A stretch of 64,000 bases of DNA, taken from Calothrix membranacea FACHB-236 (GTDB taxonomy: Bacteria; Cyanobacteriota; Cyanobacteriia; Cyanobacteriales; Nostocaceae). The notes under the pieces are model-generated. The model was not told the origin of the DNA, did not search any database, and was given only the letters and a program-made list of their open reading frames with translations. The stretch lies in the NCBI RefSeq assembly GCF_014696315.1, contig NZ_JACJPX010000010.1:1-64000 (forward strand). Reading direction: 5' to 3'. Position 1 is the first letter of the stretch. Every line of letters starts with the position of its first letter. A program made the translations under genes and the position numbers. This document shows, piece after piece, positions 37,724-45,871 of the stretch.

Positions 37724-38926
37724 TCAAATCTGACAGGACGTTTGCAAAACCTGTACCACCCGATTTTGTTCTTGCTCAGTCATTTGATGAAATAAGGGCA
37801 AAATAATTGCTCTTTCCTGAGCTTGTTCGCTTTCAATTAACCGCTGACAACTTCCTGCTTCACAGTTACAGCTTTGATTGGTAATTCCACAAGACCAAGC
37901 TTCAATTTGATAAGCTGGTTCACGATGGGCGCACATAATACCACGTCGGGTAGATACGCCAGCATCTAACATTGCTTGCATCACTTGCACTTGATCGCAT
38001 TTCTCTGGAAGCCGGACACAAAAGCTTTGCCAGTTACTCTTTGCCCAAGCTGGTTCTGTTGGTAATTTTAATCCTGGGACATCTGCTAGCAATTCTTGAT
38101 ACCGTTGTGCCAAATAACGCCGACGTTCCACAATCTCTGGTAGGCGTTTGAGTTGTTCTCGTCCTACTGCTGCCTGGATATCGGTCATGCGGTAGTTATA
38201 ACCTAACATTGGGTAGGACTCAAATATCACCTGTTTGGCTCCGTGACGCACGGTGTCAGGTACGCTCATTCCATGCTGTCGCCAGAGGCGGAACTGTTTA
38301 TCCCACTCTGGGTTGTTGGTGGTGAGCATTCCACCGTCACCAGTGGAGATGATTTTGCGGGGGTGGAAAGAAAAACAAGCTATGTCTCCATGTGGCTTGC
38401 CAATTTTCTCCCACTGTCCATCCCAGAGAATTTCACTACCGATCGCACAAGCTGCGTCTTCAATTACTGGTAAATTGTAACGACGGGCAATATCTAAAAT
38501 TGGTTTTAAGTCACAAGGCATTCCAATTTGATGGACTACCAACATCGCGCGGGTGCGATCGCTAATTACGTCTTCAATTAACATCGGGTTGATGTTGTAT
38601 GTTTGCGGTTCAATATCCACAAACACTGGAATTGCACCACAGTAACGAATGCTGTTAGCGGTAGCAATGTAAGAATGGCTGACGGTAATTACTTCATCGC
38701 CTGGCTGGACACCTACAGCTAACAATGCCAAATGCAGCGCTGTAGTACAGTTGGACACAGCACAAGCATACTTTGCTCCTACATAGGCAGCAAACTCTTG
38801 TTCAAAAGCAGCAACTTCTGGCCCCTGTGTTACCCAACCAGCTAAAATTGGGCGCTTTGCTGCTTCAGCTTCAGCTTCACCCATGCAAGGTTTAGCAATG
38901 GGGATAGTTTGAATTTTTTCAGACAT
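37724..38926 (-). CDS. DegT/DnrJ/EryC1/StrS sugar aminotransferase with Cys-rich C-terminal segment
   Basis: About 400 residues from ATG 38926 (MSEKIQTIPIAKP), which has AAGGA ~12 nt upstream. PLP-dependent fold type I: GDEVITVSHSYIATANS, VIEDAACAIGSE, and the Schiff-base Lys191 in FSFHPRKIISTGDGG. The C-terminal quarter carries an unusual C-x6-C-x-C-x4-C cluster (around CGITNQSCNCEAGSC) that could bind metal. It converts a keto-sugar nucleotide to an amino sugar, with Glu or Gln as donor (family knowledge). It overlaps the SDR gene by 8 bp. Confidence 0.86.
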   Translation of the reverse strand: MSEKIQTIPIAKPCMGEAEAEAAKRPILAGWVTQGPEVAAFEQEFAAYVGAKYACAVSNCTTALHLALLAVGVQPGDEVITVSHSYIATANSIRYCGAIPVFVDIEPQTYNINPMLIEDVISDRTRAMLVVHQIGMPCDLKPILDIARRYNLPVIEDAACAIGSEILWDGQWEKIGKPHGDIACFSFHPRKIISTGDGGMLTTNNPEWDKQFRLWRQHGMSVPDTVRHGAKQVIFESYPMLGYNYRMTDIQAAVGREQLKRLPEIVERRRYLAQRYQELLADVPGLKLPTEPAWAKSNWQSFCVRLPEKCDQVQVMQAMLDAGVSTRRGIMCAHREPAYQIEAWSCGITNQSCNCEAGSCQRLIESEQAQERAIILPLFHQMTEQEQNRVVQVLQTSCQI

Positions 38927-39893
38927 TGCTTGCTTCCTTTGCCAGCTTTTGTTCACGCCACCAACTTACCAACCGTTGCAATCCTTCTTCTAAAGATACT
39001 TGTGCCTCGAAACCCAATAATTCTTTAGCTTTGCTCACATCTGCTAATCGACGCTGTACAGGGTTGACTTTGCGTTCTGGGCCATATTCTGGTTGCAAAT
39101 CTGACCCCATGACTTTTGCCAAACTATAAGCGAGGTCATTCAAACTGCTTTCTACACCACTGGCAATGTTAAACACCTCATCAGTCACATCAGCTTTAGC
39201 TGCTAAAATATTGGCTCTAGCAATATCTTCGATATACACAAAGTCCATTGTCTGTTTGCCATCGCCAAAAATTAATGGTGGTTGACCTGAGGCGATACGT
39301 TCCATCCAGCGAATCAAAACTTCAGTATAAACACCGTATATATCCATACGCGGGCCATAGACATTGAAGTAGCGCAACCCTACATAATCTAGACCATACA
39401 TATCATGGAAACTGCGTAATAAGCCTTCATTAAAGACCTTGGCGGCACCATAAAGGGTGCGGTTATTGTATGGGTGATGGGATTCTGTAGTGGGGAAATC
39501 CTCTGCCATACCGTAAATTGAAGCAGAAGAAGCAGCTACTACCTTTTTCACACCTGCTTTTACAGCGGCTTCCAACACATTAAAAGTGCCATCTGCTAAA
39601 ACTTCCAAAGCTAAACGTGGTTCTTCAGCACATTGGGTAATGCGAATGGCTGCTTGATGAAAGACGACATCAACGCCTTGCATAACTTCGCCTAGCAGTT
39701 TTTGGTCTCTAATATCGCCTTCTACAACAACTAAGGGCCCGTGCTCTTTTGCCCATGCCAAATTTTTAATTTGCCCGCGTGTGAAGTTATCGAGAATAAT
39801 AATTTCCGATACGCCTTCTTTAACTAATAAATCAGCAATATGGGAGCCAACTAAACCTGCTCCACCTGTAATTAATACGCGCTTATTTTGCAT
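38919..39893 (-). CDS. Extended SDR nucleotide-sugar epimerase/dehydratase
   Basis: 324 residues. NAD-binding TGGAGLVG (residues 9-16), the ASSASIYG strand, and catalytic Tyr148-x3-Lys152 in LYGAAK. LRYFNVYGPRMD and FGDGKQTMDFVYIEDIARA fit UDP-hexose 4-epimerase or related dehydratase members. It acts in the cytoplasm on nucleotide sugars. It overlaps the upstream formyltransferase gene by 11 bp and the downstream aminotransferase gene by 8 bp, so one cassette is indicated. Epimerase versus dehydratase cannot be settled by eye. Confidence 0.87.
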   Translation of the reverse strand: MQNKRVLITGGAGLVGSHIADLLVKEGVSEIIILDNFTRGQIKNLAWAKEHGPLVVVEGDIRDQKLLGEVMQGVDVVFHQAAIRITQCAEEPRLALEVLADGTFNVLEAAVKAGVKKVVAASSASIYGMAEDFPTTESHHPYNNRTLYGAAKVFNEGLLRSFHDMYGLDYVGLRYFNVYGPRMDIYGVYTEVLIRWMERIASGQPPLIFGDGKQTMDFVYIEDIARANILAAKADVTDEVFNIASGVESSLNDLAYSLAKVMGSDLQPEYGPERKVNPVQRRLADVSKAKELLGFEAQVSLEEGLQRLVSWWREQKLAKEASNV

Positions 39894-40851
39894 TTTCTTG
39901 TAATTGGGTAATTTGTGCTTCTAGAAGTTGAATACGATTTAGCAAATCAGAAGTTTGTAAGCCTAAAGTAATTTTCACAGACTTAATGATATTAGCTGCT
40001 GCTGTTTTTTCTTCTCCAGTTAATTGAACTGCAAAAATTCTCAGCACTCCATCACCCGTCAACACATCAACAAAACCATCTGTTTTAGATCTATTGATAA
40101 TTCTACCGGGTATGCGTCCTACATAAACAGGTGGATTATCAACAGGCATGGCTTGCCAAACTGTGAGTTTCTGTCCTTGAAAATATGTATAAGCTCCAGG
40201 AAAAGGTGCCACTAATGATCGGATTAAACAATCTATACCTCTAGTAGAAGCCGACCAATTAATCTCACCATCTTCAGGTAGGCGAGTACAACCATAAGTA
40301 GCTTCAGCGTTATTTTGCTGAACTCCTGGGTAACCATTAAAGGCTTTAACAACTGTCTCGCCTAAATTTTGCCGTTGAATTTCATTTAATCTGTCATACA
40401 AATCAGCTACCGTATCATTACGGTGAATGGGAATTAGCTGTTGAAATAAAATATTTCCCTCATCTAAATCAGGTGAAATTTTATGAATGCTAATTGCCGC
40501 GCAAGGTTCATCATTAATAATTGCCCAATTAACGTTAGCTCGTCCTCGATATTGGGGTAAAGGAGAATAATGAACATTGATGAATGTAGACAGTTCAATC
40601 AGTGCAGGTGGCAGAATTTGATTATAGGAAGAAACTACCACGCAATCTGGTTGAAGTTTGAGAATAAGTGCTTTAATTGCTTTTTGTGAGGTATCTGTAA
40701 ATATGGGAATATTTGCTGTTTGAGCTAAATTAGCTACAGGATCATCTGTATCGGTAGAACGCACTATTCCTTGAACATGACACTTAGAAATTAAGGATTC
40801 TAAGGCAGTTAAGGTAGTGGTACCTATACCAATCAGCAGTACATTGACCAT
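39883..40851 (-). CDS. N10-formyl-THF-dependent formyltransferase, probably sugar N-formyltransferase
   Basis: 322 residues. The catalytic triad of the Fmt/ArnA-type fold is visible as Asn92 and His94 in INVHYSPLPQYRGRANVNWAI and Asp130 in DLDEGNIL, with the same spacing as E. coli Fmt. Residues ~200-290 look like the C-terminal OB-like subdomain; the end (LLNRIQLLEAQITQLQE) is a short coiled coil. Between aminotransferase and epimerase genes it most likely formylates an amino sugar nucleotide (VioF/FdtF type; inference). It ends 11 bp inside the SDR gene. Confidence 0.85.
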   Translation of the reverse strand: MVNVLLIGIGTTTLTALESLISKCHVQGIVRSTDTDDPVANLAQTANIPIFTDTSQKAIKALILKLQPDCVVVSSYNQILPPALIELSTFINVHYSPLPQYRGRANVNWAIINDEPCAAISIHKISPDLDEGNILFQQLIPIHRNDTVADLYDRLNEIQRQNLGETVVKAFNGYPGVQQNNAEATYGCTRLPEDGEINWSASTRGIDCLIRSLVAPFPGAYTYFQGQKLTVWQAMPVDNPPVYVGRIPGRIINRSKTDGFVDVLTGDGVLRIFAVQLTGEEKTAAANIIKSVKITLGLQTSDLLNRIQLLEAQITQLQENAK

Positions 40852-40862
40852 TGACTAATTCC

Positions 40863-41870
40863 TCACAGGAGTTGCACAAATTCCAAACCAGATGTTTGCG
40901 GTTGGAAGGATTGTCGCCAAATCACTTCAGCAGCTTTAAGTCCGCCTGTTTGCAGGCGGACAATTGGTTCTGGCCCAACGGCTGATGGGAGAATCCCCAT
41001 GTGTCCTGGTTTTGGCTCAACTTCTGGAGATACGGGTATATTCTGAGTAGCAAAAGCCGATCGCTCGATGTCCCCCCAGTATTGAGCAACTAATGTACCT
41101 GGCCAATATTTAGCAATTATTGCCGCATCTTTAGCGCCTAGTATTGGTTCTAGGCGTGGTTGTAAAGCTACGAGAATAGCATCGTAGTTTTTATTGATGG
41201 ATGCAGTAGCAAGGCTATCAACAGTATCTACTGTGGCACCAGCTTGGACTAAACCACGCTCAATAAATCGCTGAAAAGGGTTATCACACAACAATAAAAT
41301 ATTGCTGGTGTAAACGGAAATTCCTGCATCCAGCAATTGTTTGACTGCCATAATTCCCAAAAAGGAAAAGACATCTACTGCTGGATGACGTTCGTTCACG
41401 CCTGCAACCTGGATACCTTTGAGACGACAGGTAATTAGATCCAAGTCTTCTGGTCTAAATTCCCAAGCTTCGTACATTAAGCCAATGACAGCATTCGGTT
41501 TCATCCAACCAATCATCTCTGCATTGATAGGGCGAACATGGCCGCTGTTGGTAATGATATCGGCTTGAGCAACAATATCTGGAGTTTTTTCGGCGATAAA
41601 TTCAATGCGATCGCTGACTCCGGCAATATCAGCGAGTTGCTTTGTCAGAGCTTGCACTTGTTCTACGGTACCATAACGCGTAGTCTTGGCGATCGCCAAG
41701 ACTTTCTCGGCTCCAGCGATCGCAGCCACAACTGGTGTGACTGCATAGGCTCCTGTAGCGGCTTCTGTCAGCACGATCGCGTTTTGCAATTGCAAATCAC
41801 AACGTTCAACAGCTTGACGTACCAAGGAAACAAGGCGATGGGGATTTAAACCAGGACGGGGATCGCTCAT
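40863..41870 (-). CDS. Unrecognised two-domain Rossmann-like protein of the sugar-nucleotide cassette
   Basis: 335 residues; no family recognised. Both halves look alpha/beta. The first has GAYAVTPVVAAIAGAEKVLAIAKTT, a cofactor-site-like strand-loop-helix, then ADIITNSGHVRPI and NAVIGLMYEAWEFRPEDLD. The second has YTSNILLLCDNPFQRFIERG and DAILVALQPRLEPILG. The pattern resembles NAD-binding domains of 2-hydroxyacid-dehydrogenase-like proteins. It is coupled to the upstream aminotransferase (TAATG at 41868-41872) and sits 11 bp before the formyltransferase. That strict coupling argues for a role in the same sugar pathway (inference). Confidence 0.65.
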   Translation of the reverse strand: MSDPRPGLNPHRLVSLVRQAVERCDLQLQNAIVLTEAATGAYAVTPVVAAIAGAEKVLAIAKTTRYGTVEQVQALTKQLADIAGVSDRIEFIAEKTPDIVAQADIITNSGHVRPINAEMIGWMKPNAVIGLMYEAWEFRPEDLDLITCRLKGIQVAGVNERHPAVDVFSFLGIMAVKQLLDAGISVYTSNILLLCDNPFQRFIERGLVQAGATVDTVDSLATASINKNYDAILVALQPRLEPILGAKDAAIIAKYWPGTLVAQYWGDIERSAFATQNIPVSPEVEPKPGHMGILPSAVGPEPIVRLQTGGLKAAEVIWRQSFQPQTSGLEFVQLL

Positions 41871-42979
41871 TAAACAGCCACTCCCTGCAGGATGTTTTGG
41901 AGGCTATTAGCGACTTTGCTCACTTGTGTAGCTGTGAGTTCAGCATACATCGGTAGGGAAAGTACTTCTCTAGCCGCTAATTCTGAGTGAGGAAAATCAC
42001 CTGGTTTGTAACCTAAATCAGAGTAAGCTGTTTGCAAGTGAACTGGGATTGGATAGTGAATACCTGTTTGAATTTCTTGTGCATTCAGTTGTTGCTGTAG
42101 CCATTCCCTTTGGGAAGTCCGCACTGCATAGACATGATAAACATGGCGATTATGAGGTAAAGCAGTAGGTGTAGTCAGACCAGAATTGGCTAAAAGTTGA
42201 TTGTACTGGTCTGCGTGTGTTCTTCTAGCTTCTGTCCACTCTTCGATGTAGCGTAACTTCACCCGTAAAATCGCGCCTTGGATGCCATCCATGCGATAGT
42301 TATAGCCTTTGAGCACATGGTGATATCGACGTTCTTGACCCCAGTCACGTAACATCTGCATGGTATGAGTATATTCCGGGTTACTGGTGACGATCATCCC
42401 GCCTTCACCATAAGCTCCTAAGTTCTTACCTGGGTAAAAGCTAAAACACCCAATGTCACCAATACTACCTACTCTTTTTCCTTTATACTCTGCACCATGA
42501 GCTTGGGCAGCATCTTCAATTACGGTCAAACCATGACGGCGCGCGATTTCCATAATTGGTTCCATATCTGCTGGTTGACCGTACAAATGTACAGGCAGAA
42601 TGGCTTTGGTGCGTTCGGTAATCGCTTGTTCGATTTTGTTGACATCTATAGTGTAAGTAATCGGATCGATATCAACAAAAACAGGTTTGGCTCCGGTATA
42701 ACAAATCGCGGCTGCTGTGGCGACAAAGGTAAAAGGTACGGTAATGACTTCGTCACCTGCACCGATACCTGCTGCTAATAATGCCAAGTGCAGAGCGCTA
42801 GTACCAGTATTGACAGCGATACCAAAATCTGCGTTGCAATAGTCAGCAAATTCTGCTTCTAAAGCTTTGACTTCATTACCTAAAACGAATTGAGTACTTT
42901 CTAAAACTTTCAGAACAGCAGTATCAATTTCATCTTTGATGCTGAGATATTGAGTTTTGAGATCTACAAATGGAATCAT
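41870..42979 (-). CDS. DegT/DnrJ/EryC1/StrS sugar aminotransferase, WbpE-like
   Basis: 369 residues. [19 protein letters not shown] start; [44 protein letters not shown] Lys185 in [16 protein letters not shown]. This is the classic form that aminates a 3-keto-UDP-GlcNAc(A) derivative in WbpB/WbpE/WbpD-type pathways. It overlaps the Gfo/Idh/MocA gene by 4 bp (ATGA, 42976-42979), supporting that pairing. Confidence 0.88.
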   Translation of the reverse strand: MIPFVDLKTQYLSIKDEIDTAVLKVLESTQFVLGNEVKALEAEFADYCNADFGIAVNTGTSALHLALLAAGIGAGDEVITVPFTFVATAAAICYTGAKPVFVDIDPITYTIDVNKIEQAITERTKAILPVHLYGQPADMEPIMEIARRHGLTVIEDAAQAHGAEYKGKRVGSIGDIGCFSFYPGKNLGAYGEGGMIVTSNPEYTHTMQMLRDWGQERRYHHVLKGYNYRMDGIQGAILRVKLRYIEEWTEARRTHADQYNQLLANSGLTTPTALPHNRHVYHVYAVRTSQREWLQQQLNAQEIQTGIHYPIPVHLQTAYSDLGYKPGDFPHSELAAREVLSLPMYAELTATQVSKVANSLQNILQGVAV

Positions 42980-44013
42980 GCTGCCACCTGTGCTAAATTT
43001 AGTTCAACTAATCGGCCCTGTTGTTTGAGAGACTGGCTTGCAGCTTCAAGAATTCTCACTACCCGCAGTCCTGCTTCCCCATCAGTAATGGGGCGATCGC
43101 CTTTTTGGATACAATTAATGAAATGTAATCCTTCCGTTCGTAATGCTTCTGTCATGTCTAATTGAGGTGACCACATATCACCTGTGCGGTAACCAATTAG
43201 CATCTGGTAAACACTTTCAGTATGACCGTTGAGGGTAATTCCTTTGTCGTACACCTTCAGCTTTTCACTGGGTTCCAAATCATCAAACACAATCATCTTT
43301 TGGGAACCACCAATCAGAGTCCGGCGAACTTTTACGGGTGCTAGCCAGTTAACATGGATATGCGCCATCAAGTTGCTTTCAAAAAATAAAGTTAAATAAG
43401 CTATATTTTCTGGTTCTCCAGGAACATGGCTCATCCCTGTTGCCGATACTGCATAAGGTTGGGATTGCAACACATAGTTCATGATTGATAGGTCATGTAC
43501 TGCCAAATCCCAAATTACGTTCACATCATGCTGAAATAGCCCTAAGTTAACGCGTACAGAGTCATAGTAATAAATATCACCTAAAGCATTTGAGACCACC
43601 AAGTCTCTCATCTTGCGTACCGCACCAGTGTAGACAAAGGTGTGATCTACCATGAGCACCAAATTGCGTTTTTCAGCCTCATCAATTAAACGCATGGCTT
43701 GCTCAGAGGAAACAGTCATTGGTTTTTCTACCAGTACATGCTTTCCAGCCTTCAATGCAGACAAAGCTAAATCAAAGTGGGTAGACACTGGTGTAGCAAT
43801 TACTACCGCATCAATCGTAGGATCTGTGTAGATATCGCGACAATCTGTGGTCACATTAATTTTGGGATATCTCGCCTGTACCTTTGCGAGTAACTCTGGT
43901 TTAAAATCACTAACTGTTTTGATTTCTGCTCCTGGGATTTCCGAAAAATTCCTGACTAAATTCGGGCCCCAATAACCATAGCCGATGACACCAATTTTAA
44001 TGTTGCTTCCCAT
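42976..44013 (-). CDS. Gfo/Idh/MocA oxidoreductase, WbpB/WlbA-like
   Basis: 345 residues. N-terminal NAD-binding domain [19 protein letters not shown], the family EKP motif in [13 protein letters not shown] (residues 96-98), then [15 protein letters not shown] with the likely catalytic Asp/His. Homologues oxidise C3 of UDP-GlcNAcA, giving the substrate for the adjoining aminotransferase. First gene of the long overlapping operon extending to about 30274. Its promoter should lie in 44014-44278. Confidence 0.88.
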   Translation of the reverse strand: MGSNIKIGVIGYGYWGPNLVRNFSEIPGAEIKTVSDFKPELLAKVQARYPKINVTTDCRDIYTDPTIDAVVIATPVSTHFDLALSALKAGKHVLVEKPMTVSSEQAMRLIDEAEKRNLVLMVDHTFVYTGAVRKMRDLVVSNALGDIYYYDSVRVNLGLFQHDVNVIWDLAVHDLSIMNYVLQSQPYAVSATGMSHVPGEPENIAYLTLFFESNLMAHIHVNWLAPVKVRRTLIGGSQKMIVFDDLEPSEKLKVYDKGITLNGHTESVYQMLIGYRTGDMWSPQLDMTEALRTEGLHFINCIQKGDRPITDGEAGLRVVRILEAASQSLKQQGRLVELNLAQVAA

Positions 44014-44189
44014 TGTTCTTAGATGAAGATAATTTTATTTTAGATGAACTAGCAATTGCAGCTATTATTTAATAGCTATCGTTTGTTGTTATAGGTTTTG
44101 GCTGTAAATCTACCAGGTAATGTTGTTGAATAAAGCTTCAACTCTGTGATATTGCAAGTTTTTACAGCCTACATAAATCCCAAGAATAA

Positions 44190-44229
44190 ACACTCTTAAC
44201 TACTTTTAAGTAAAAGTAGTTAAGAGTGT
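44190..44229 (-). terminator. Strong hairpin terminator, 18-bp perfect stem
   Basis: The arms 44190-44207 and 44212-44229 (ACACTCTTAACTACTTTT and complement) pair perfectly across a 4-nt loop. On the minus strand the stem is followed by TTATTCTT, giving a U-rich tail. It is placed 49 bp beyond the stop of the PEP-CTERM-like gene at 44279, so it should terminate that gene and insulate the downstream sugar operon. Confidence 0.75.
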
Positions 44230-44278
44230 ATTTTAAGGTTATCTAAAAAGAATTAGATTTTTCCTGAGTTTGGGAGTT

Positions 44279-44932
44279 TCAGTTTTTGCTCATTTGTTTT
44301 TTTGAGGTAATTTTTTCCATTTTTCTCTTAGCAGTAATTCCACCCAGAAATAAACAGCCAGCTATTGCAGTAGCTAACATATTACCTTCGGGAACTGCAT
44401 CCGATGATTGATTGATGTTAACTATTGCATAGTTAGCTTGTTCATTACCACGTGTGAAAATATCTTGACTTTCTCCCCGATAATTATCCCACCTTGTAAT
44501 ATAACTATCGACCTTACTGACAAGAAATAGCGTGCCATTAGCAGCAACTACTCCACGATATGGAACCAAGGCTGATGGATAATTATTAACTCGAGTTGGT
44601 ACATTTGGTTGATAATTCAGTAATAACGCGATACTGTCAACCAGATTCTTTGCCCCAGGAGCATTATTCCAAAAAGTGGGTGCTTTAAAATCGGGATTAC
44701 TAGGAGAACCAAACAAGTTGATAAATGAATCATACTTGAAGGTGACATCATAACTAATATCATCAACTACTAAGTCCTCAATTTTACTAACATTACCAGG
44801 ACTACCATATTTTAGTTGTACAGCAGCAGTAGGGTTAGCAAAAATAGTAGCAATACTCAAAACCGAAAACAGAGAAATAACCGTTGATGTAATTTGGTTT
44901 TCGAGCAGGTAGATTGGACTAAACATTTGCAC
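44279..44932 (-). CDS. PEP-CTERM-like exported protein with variant VPEG signal
   Basis: 217 residues. A hydrophobic N-terminal signal region (~10-37, ending PTAA) is followed by a ~140-residue beta-rich domain, then near the C-terminus VPEG, a short hydrophobic helix (NMLATAIAGCLFLGG) and a basic tail TAKRKMEK. The layout equals a PEP-CTERM sorting signal with Gly in place of the second Pro. PEP-CTERM proteins accompany exopolysaccharide loci (established association). No exosortase gene is seen here. The mature domain has no recognised function. Confidence 0.7.
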   Translation of the reverse strand: MQMFSPIYLLENQITSTVISLFSVLSIATIFANPTAAVQLKYGSPGNVSKIEDLVVDDISYDVTFKYDSFINLFGSPSNPDFKAPTFWNNAPGAKNLVDSIALLLNYQPNVPTRVNNYPSALVPYRGVVAANGTLFLVSKVDSYITRWDNYRGESQDIFTRGNEQANYAIVNINQSSDAVPEGNMLATAIAGCLFLGGITAKRKMEKITSKKQMSKN

Positions 44933-45191
44933 CTCATACCAAAGTCTGGATATTCTTTAGCATCTAAAAATTATGTAACCAATAGCAATACCTTCAGCAA
45001 AATTAAAGGATTAGGAATAAATATAAAAGCTTAATTCTTATGAGCGTATATATTGTATGAATTAGATTTTAAAGCTATATCCTAAACACCAAATTTTGCC
45101 TGAACTATATAAAGGTAGTGAAGGTAATGAAAACTATTAATTATTGGTGTTCCCTGACTTTGGTATGCAAAGAATTGACTATGTTGCTGCG

Positions 45192-45704
45192 TTATCTCAC
45201 ACTTGTAGTAGCTATTTCTAAGTTGCTTTTGTTATCGCGTACATCACCAATTACACGAGCAGGTACTCCCACTATAATTGCATAATCAGGGACATCACGG
45301 GTAACTACTGCTCCAGCCCCAACAATGGCTTTTTTACCAATTGTTACTCCTGGCAAGATAGTCGCATTACTACCGATAGAAGCACCAATTTTGACAACAG
45401 TTTCAACTACATCCCAATCAGATTCTAGTTTTAAACTACCATCATCATTAGCTGCACGAGGATAAATGTCATTAGTAAACATTACCCCATGTCCAATAAA
45501 TACTTCATCTTCAATAATCACACCTTCACAGAGAAAACTGTGCGATGAAATTTTGCATCTGCTGCCTACAACAACATTTTTTTGGATTTCAACAAAGGTG
45601 CCAATTTTAGTGTCATCTCCAATAGTACAACCATAAAGGTTGACTAATTGGGGATGAAAAATTTTGACGTTACTACCTAACTTTACATCATCCTTCATTG
45701 GCAT
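45192..45704 (-). CDS. Left-handed beta-helix acetyltransferase, WbpD-like
   Basis: 170 residues. Hexapeptide-repeat (LbH) protein: IGDDTKIGTFVEIQKNVVVG, CKISSHSFLCEGVIIEDEVF, IGSNATILPGVTIGKKAIVG, then AGAVVTRDVPDYAIIVGVPA. A loop with FTNDIYPRA matches WbpD/WlbB, which acetylate the 3-amino group of UDP-GlcNAc3NA. With the Gfo and DegT genes at 41870-44013 it completes a WbpB-E-D set (inference), although it is separated from them by the PEP-CTERM-like gene. Confidence 0.83.
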   Translation of the reverse strand: MPMKDDVKLGSNVKIFHPQLVNLYGCTIGDDTKIGTFVEIQKNVVVGSRCKISSHSFLCEGVIIEDEVFIGHGVMFTNDIYPRAANDDGSLKLESDWDVVETVVKIGASIGSNATILPGVTIGKKAIVGAGAVVTRDVPDYAIIVGVPARVIGDVRDNKSNLEIATTSVR

Positions 45705-45784
45705 AATATGCGTGCCTTTCTATAACGCTCAACAATTTTTTGAATTCCCGTATCTTGAATTTTCCAAAATTCAGTAAACAAAAT

Positions 45785-45821
45785 GGGAGCATACTAAAAT
45801 TTTTATATTTAGCATACTCCC
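45785..45821 (-). terminator. Hairpin terminator after the dimethylformamidase-like gene
   Basis: On the minus-strand RNA, GGGAGUAUGCUAAA (from 45821) pairs over 14 bp with the segment ending at 45785; two of the pairs are G-U. On the plus strand those positions would be C-A mismatches, so the structure favours minus-strand transcription. It lies 51 bp beyond the stop of the gene at 45872. Confidence 0.6.
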
Positions 45822-45871
45822 CAGTAAAATTGGGCCTAGAAATCAGCCTGCTAATTCATTAGTTAGCCTTG

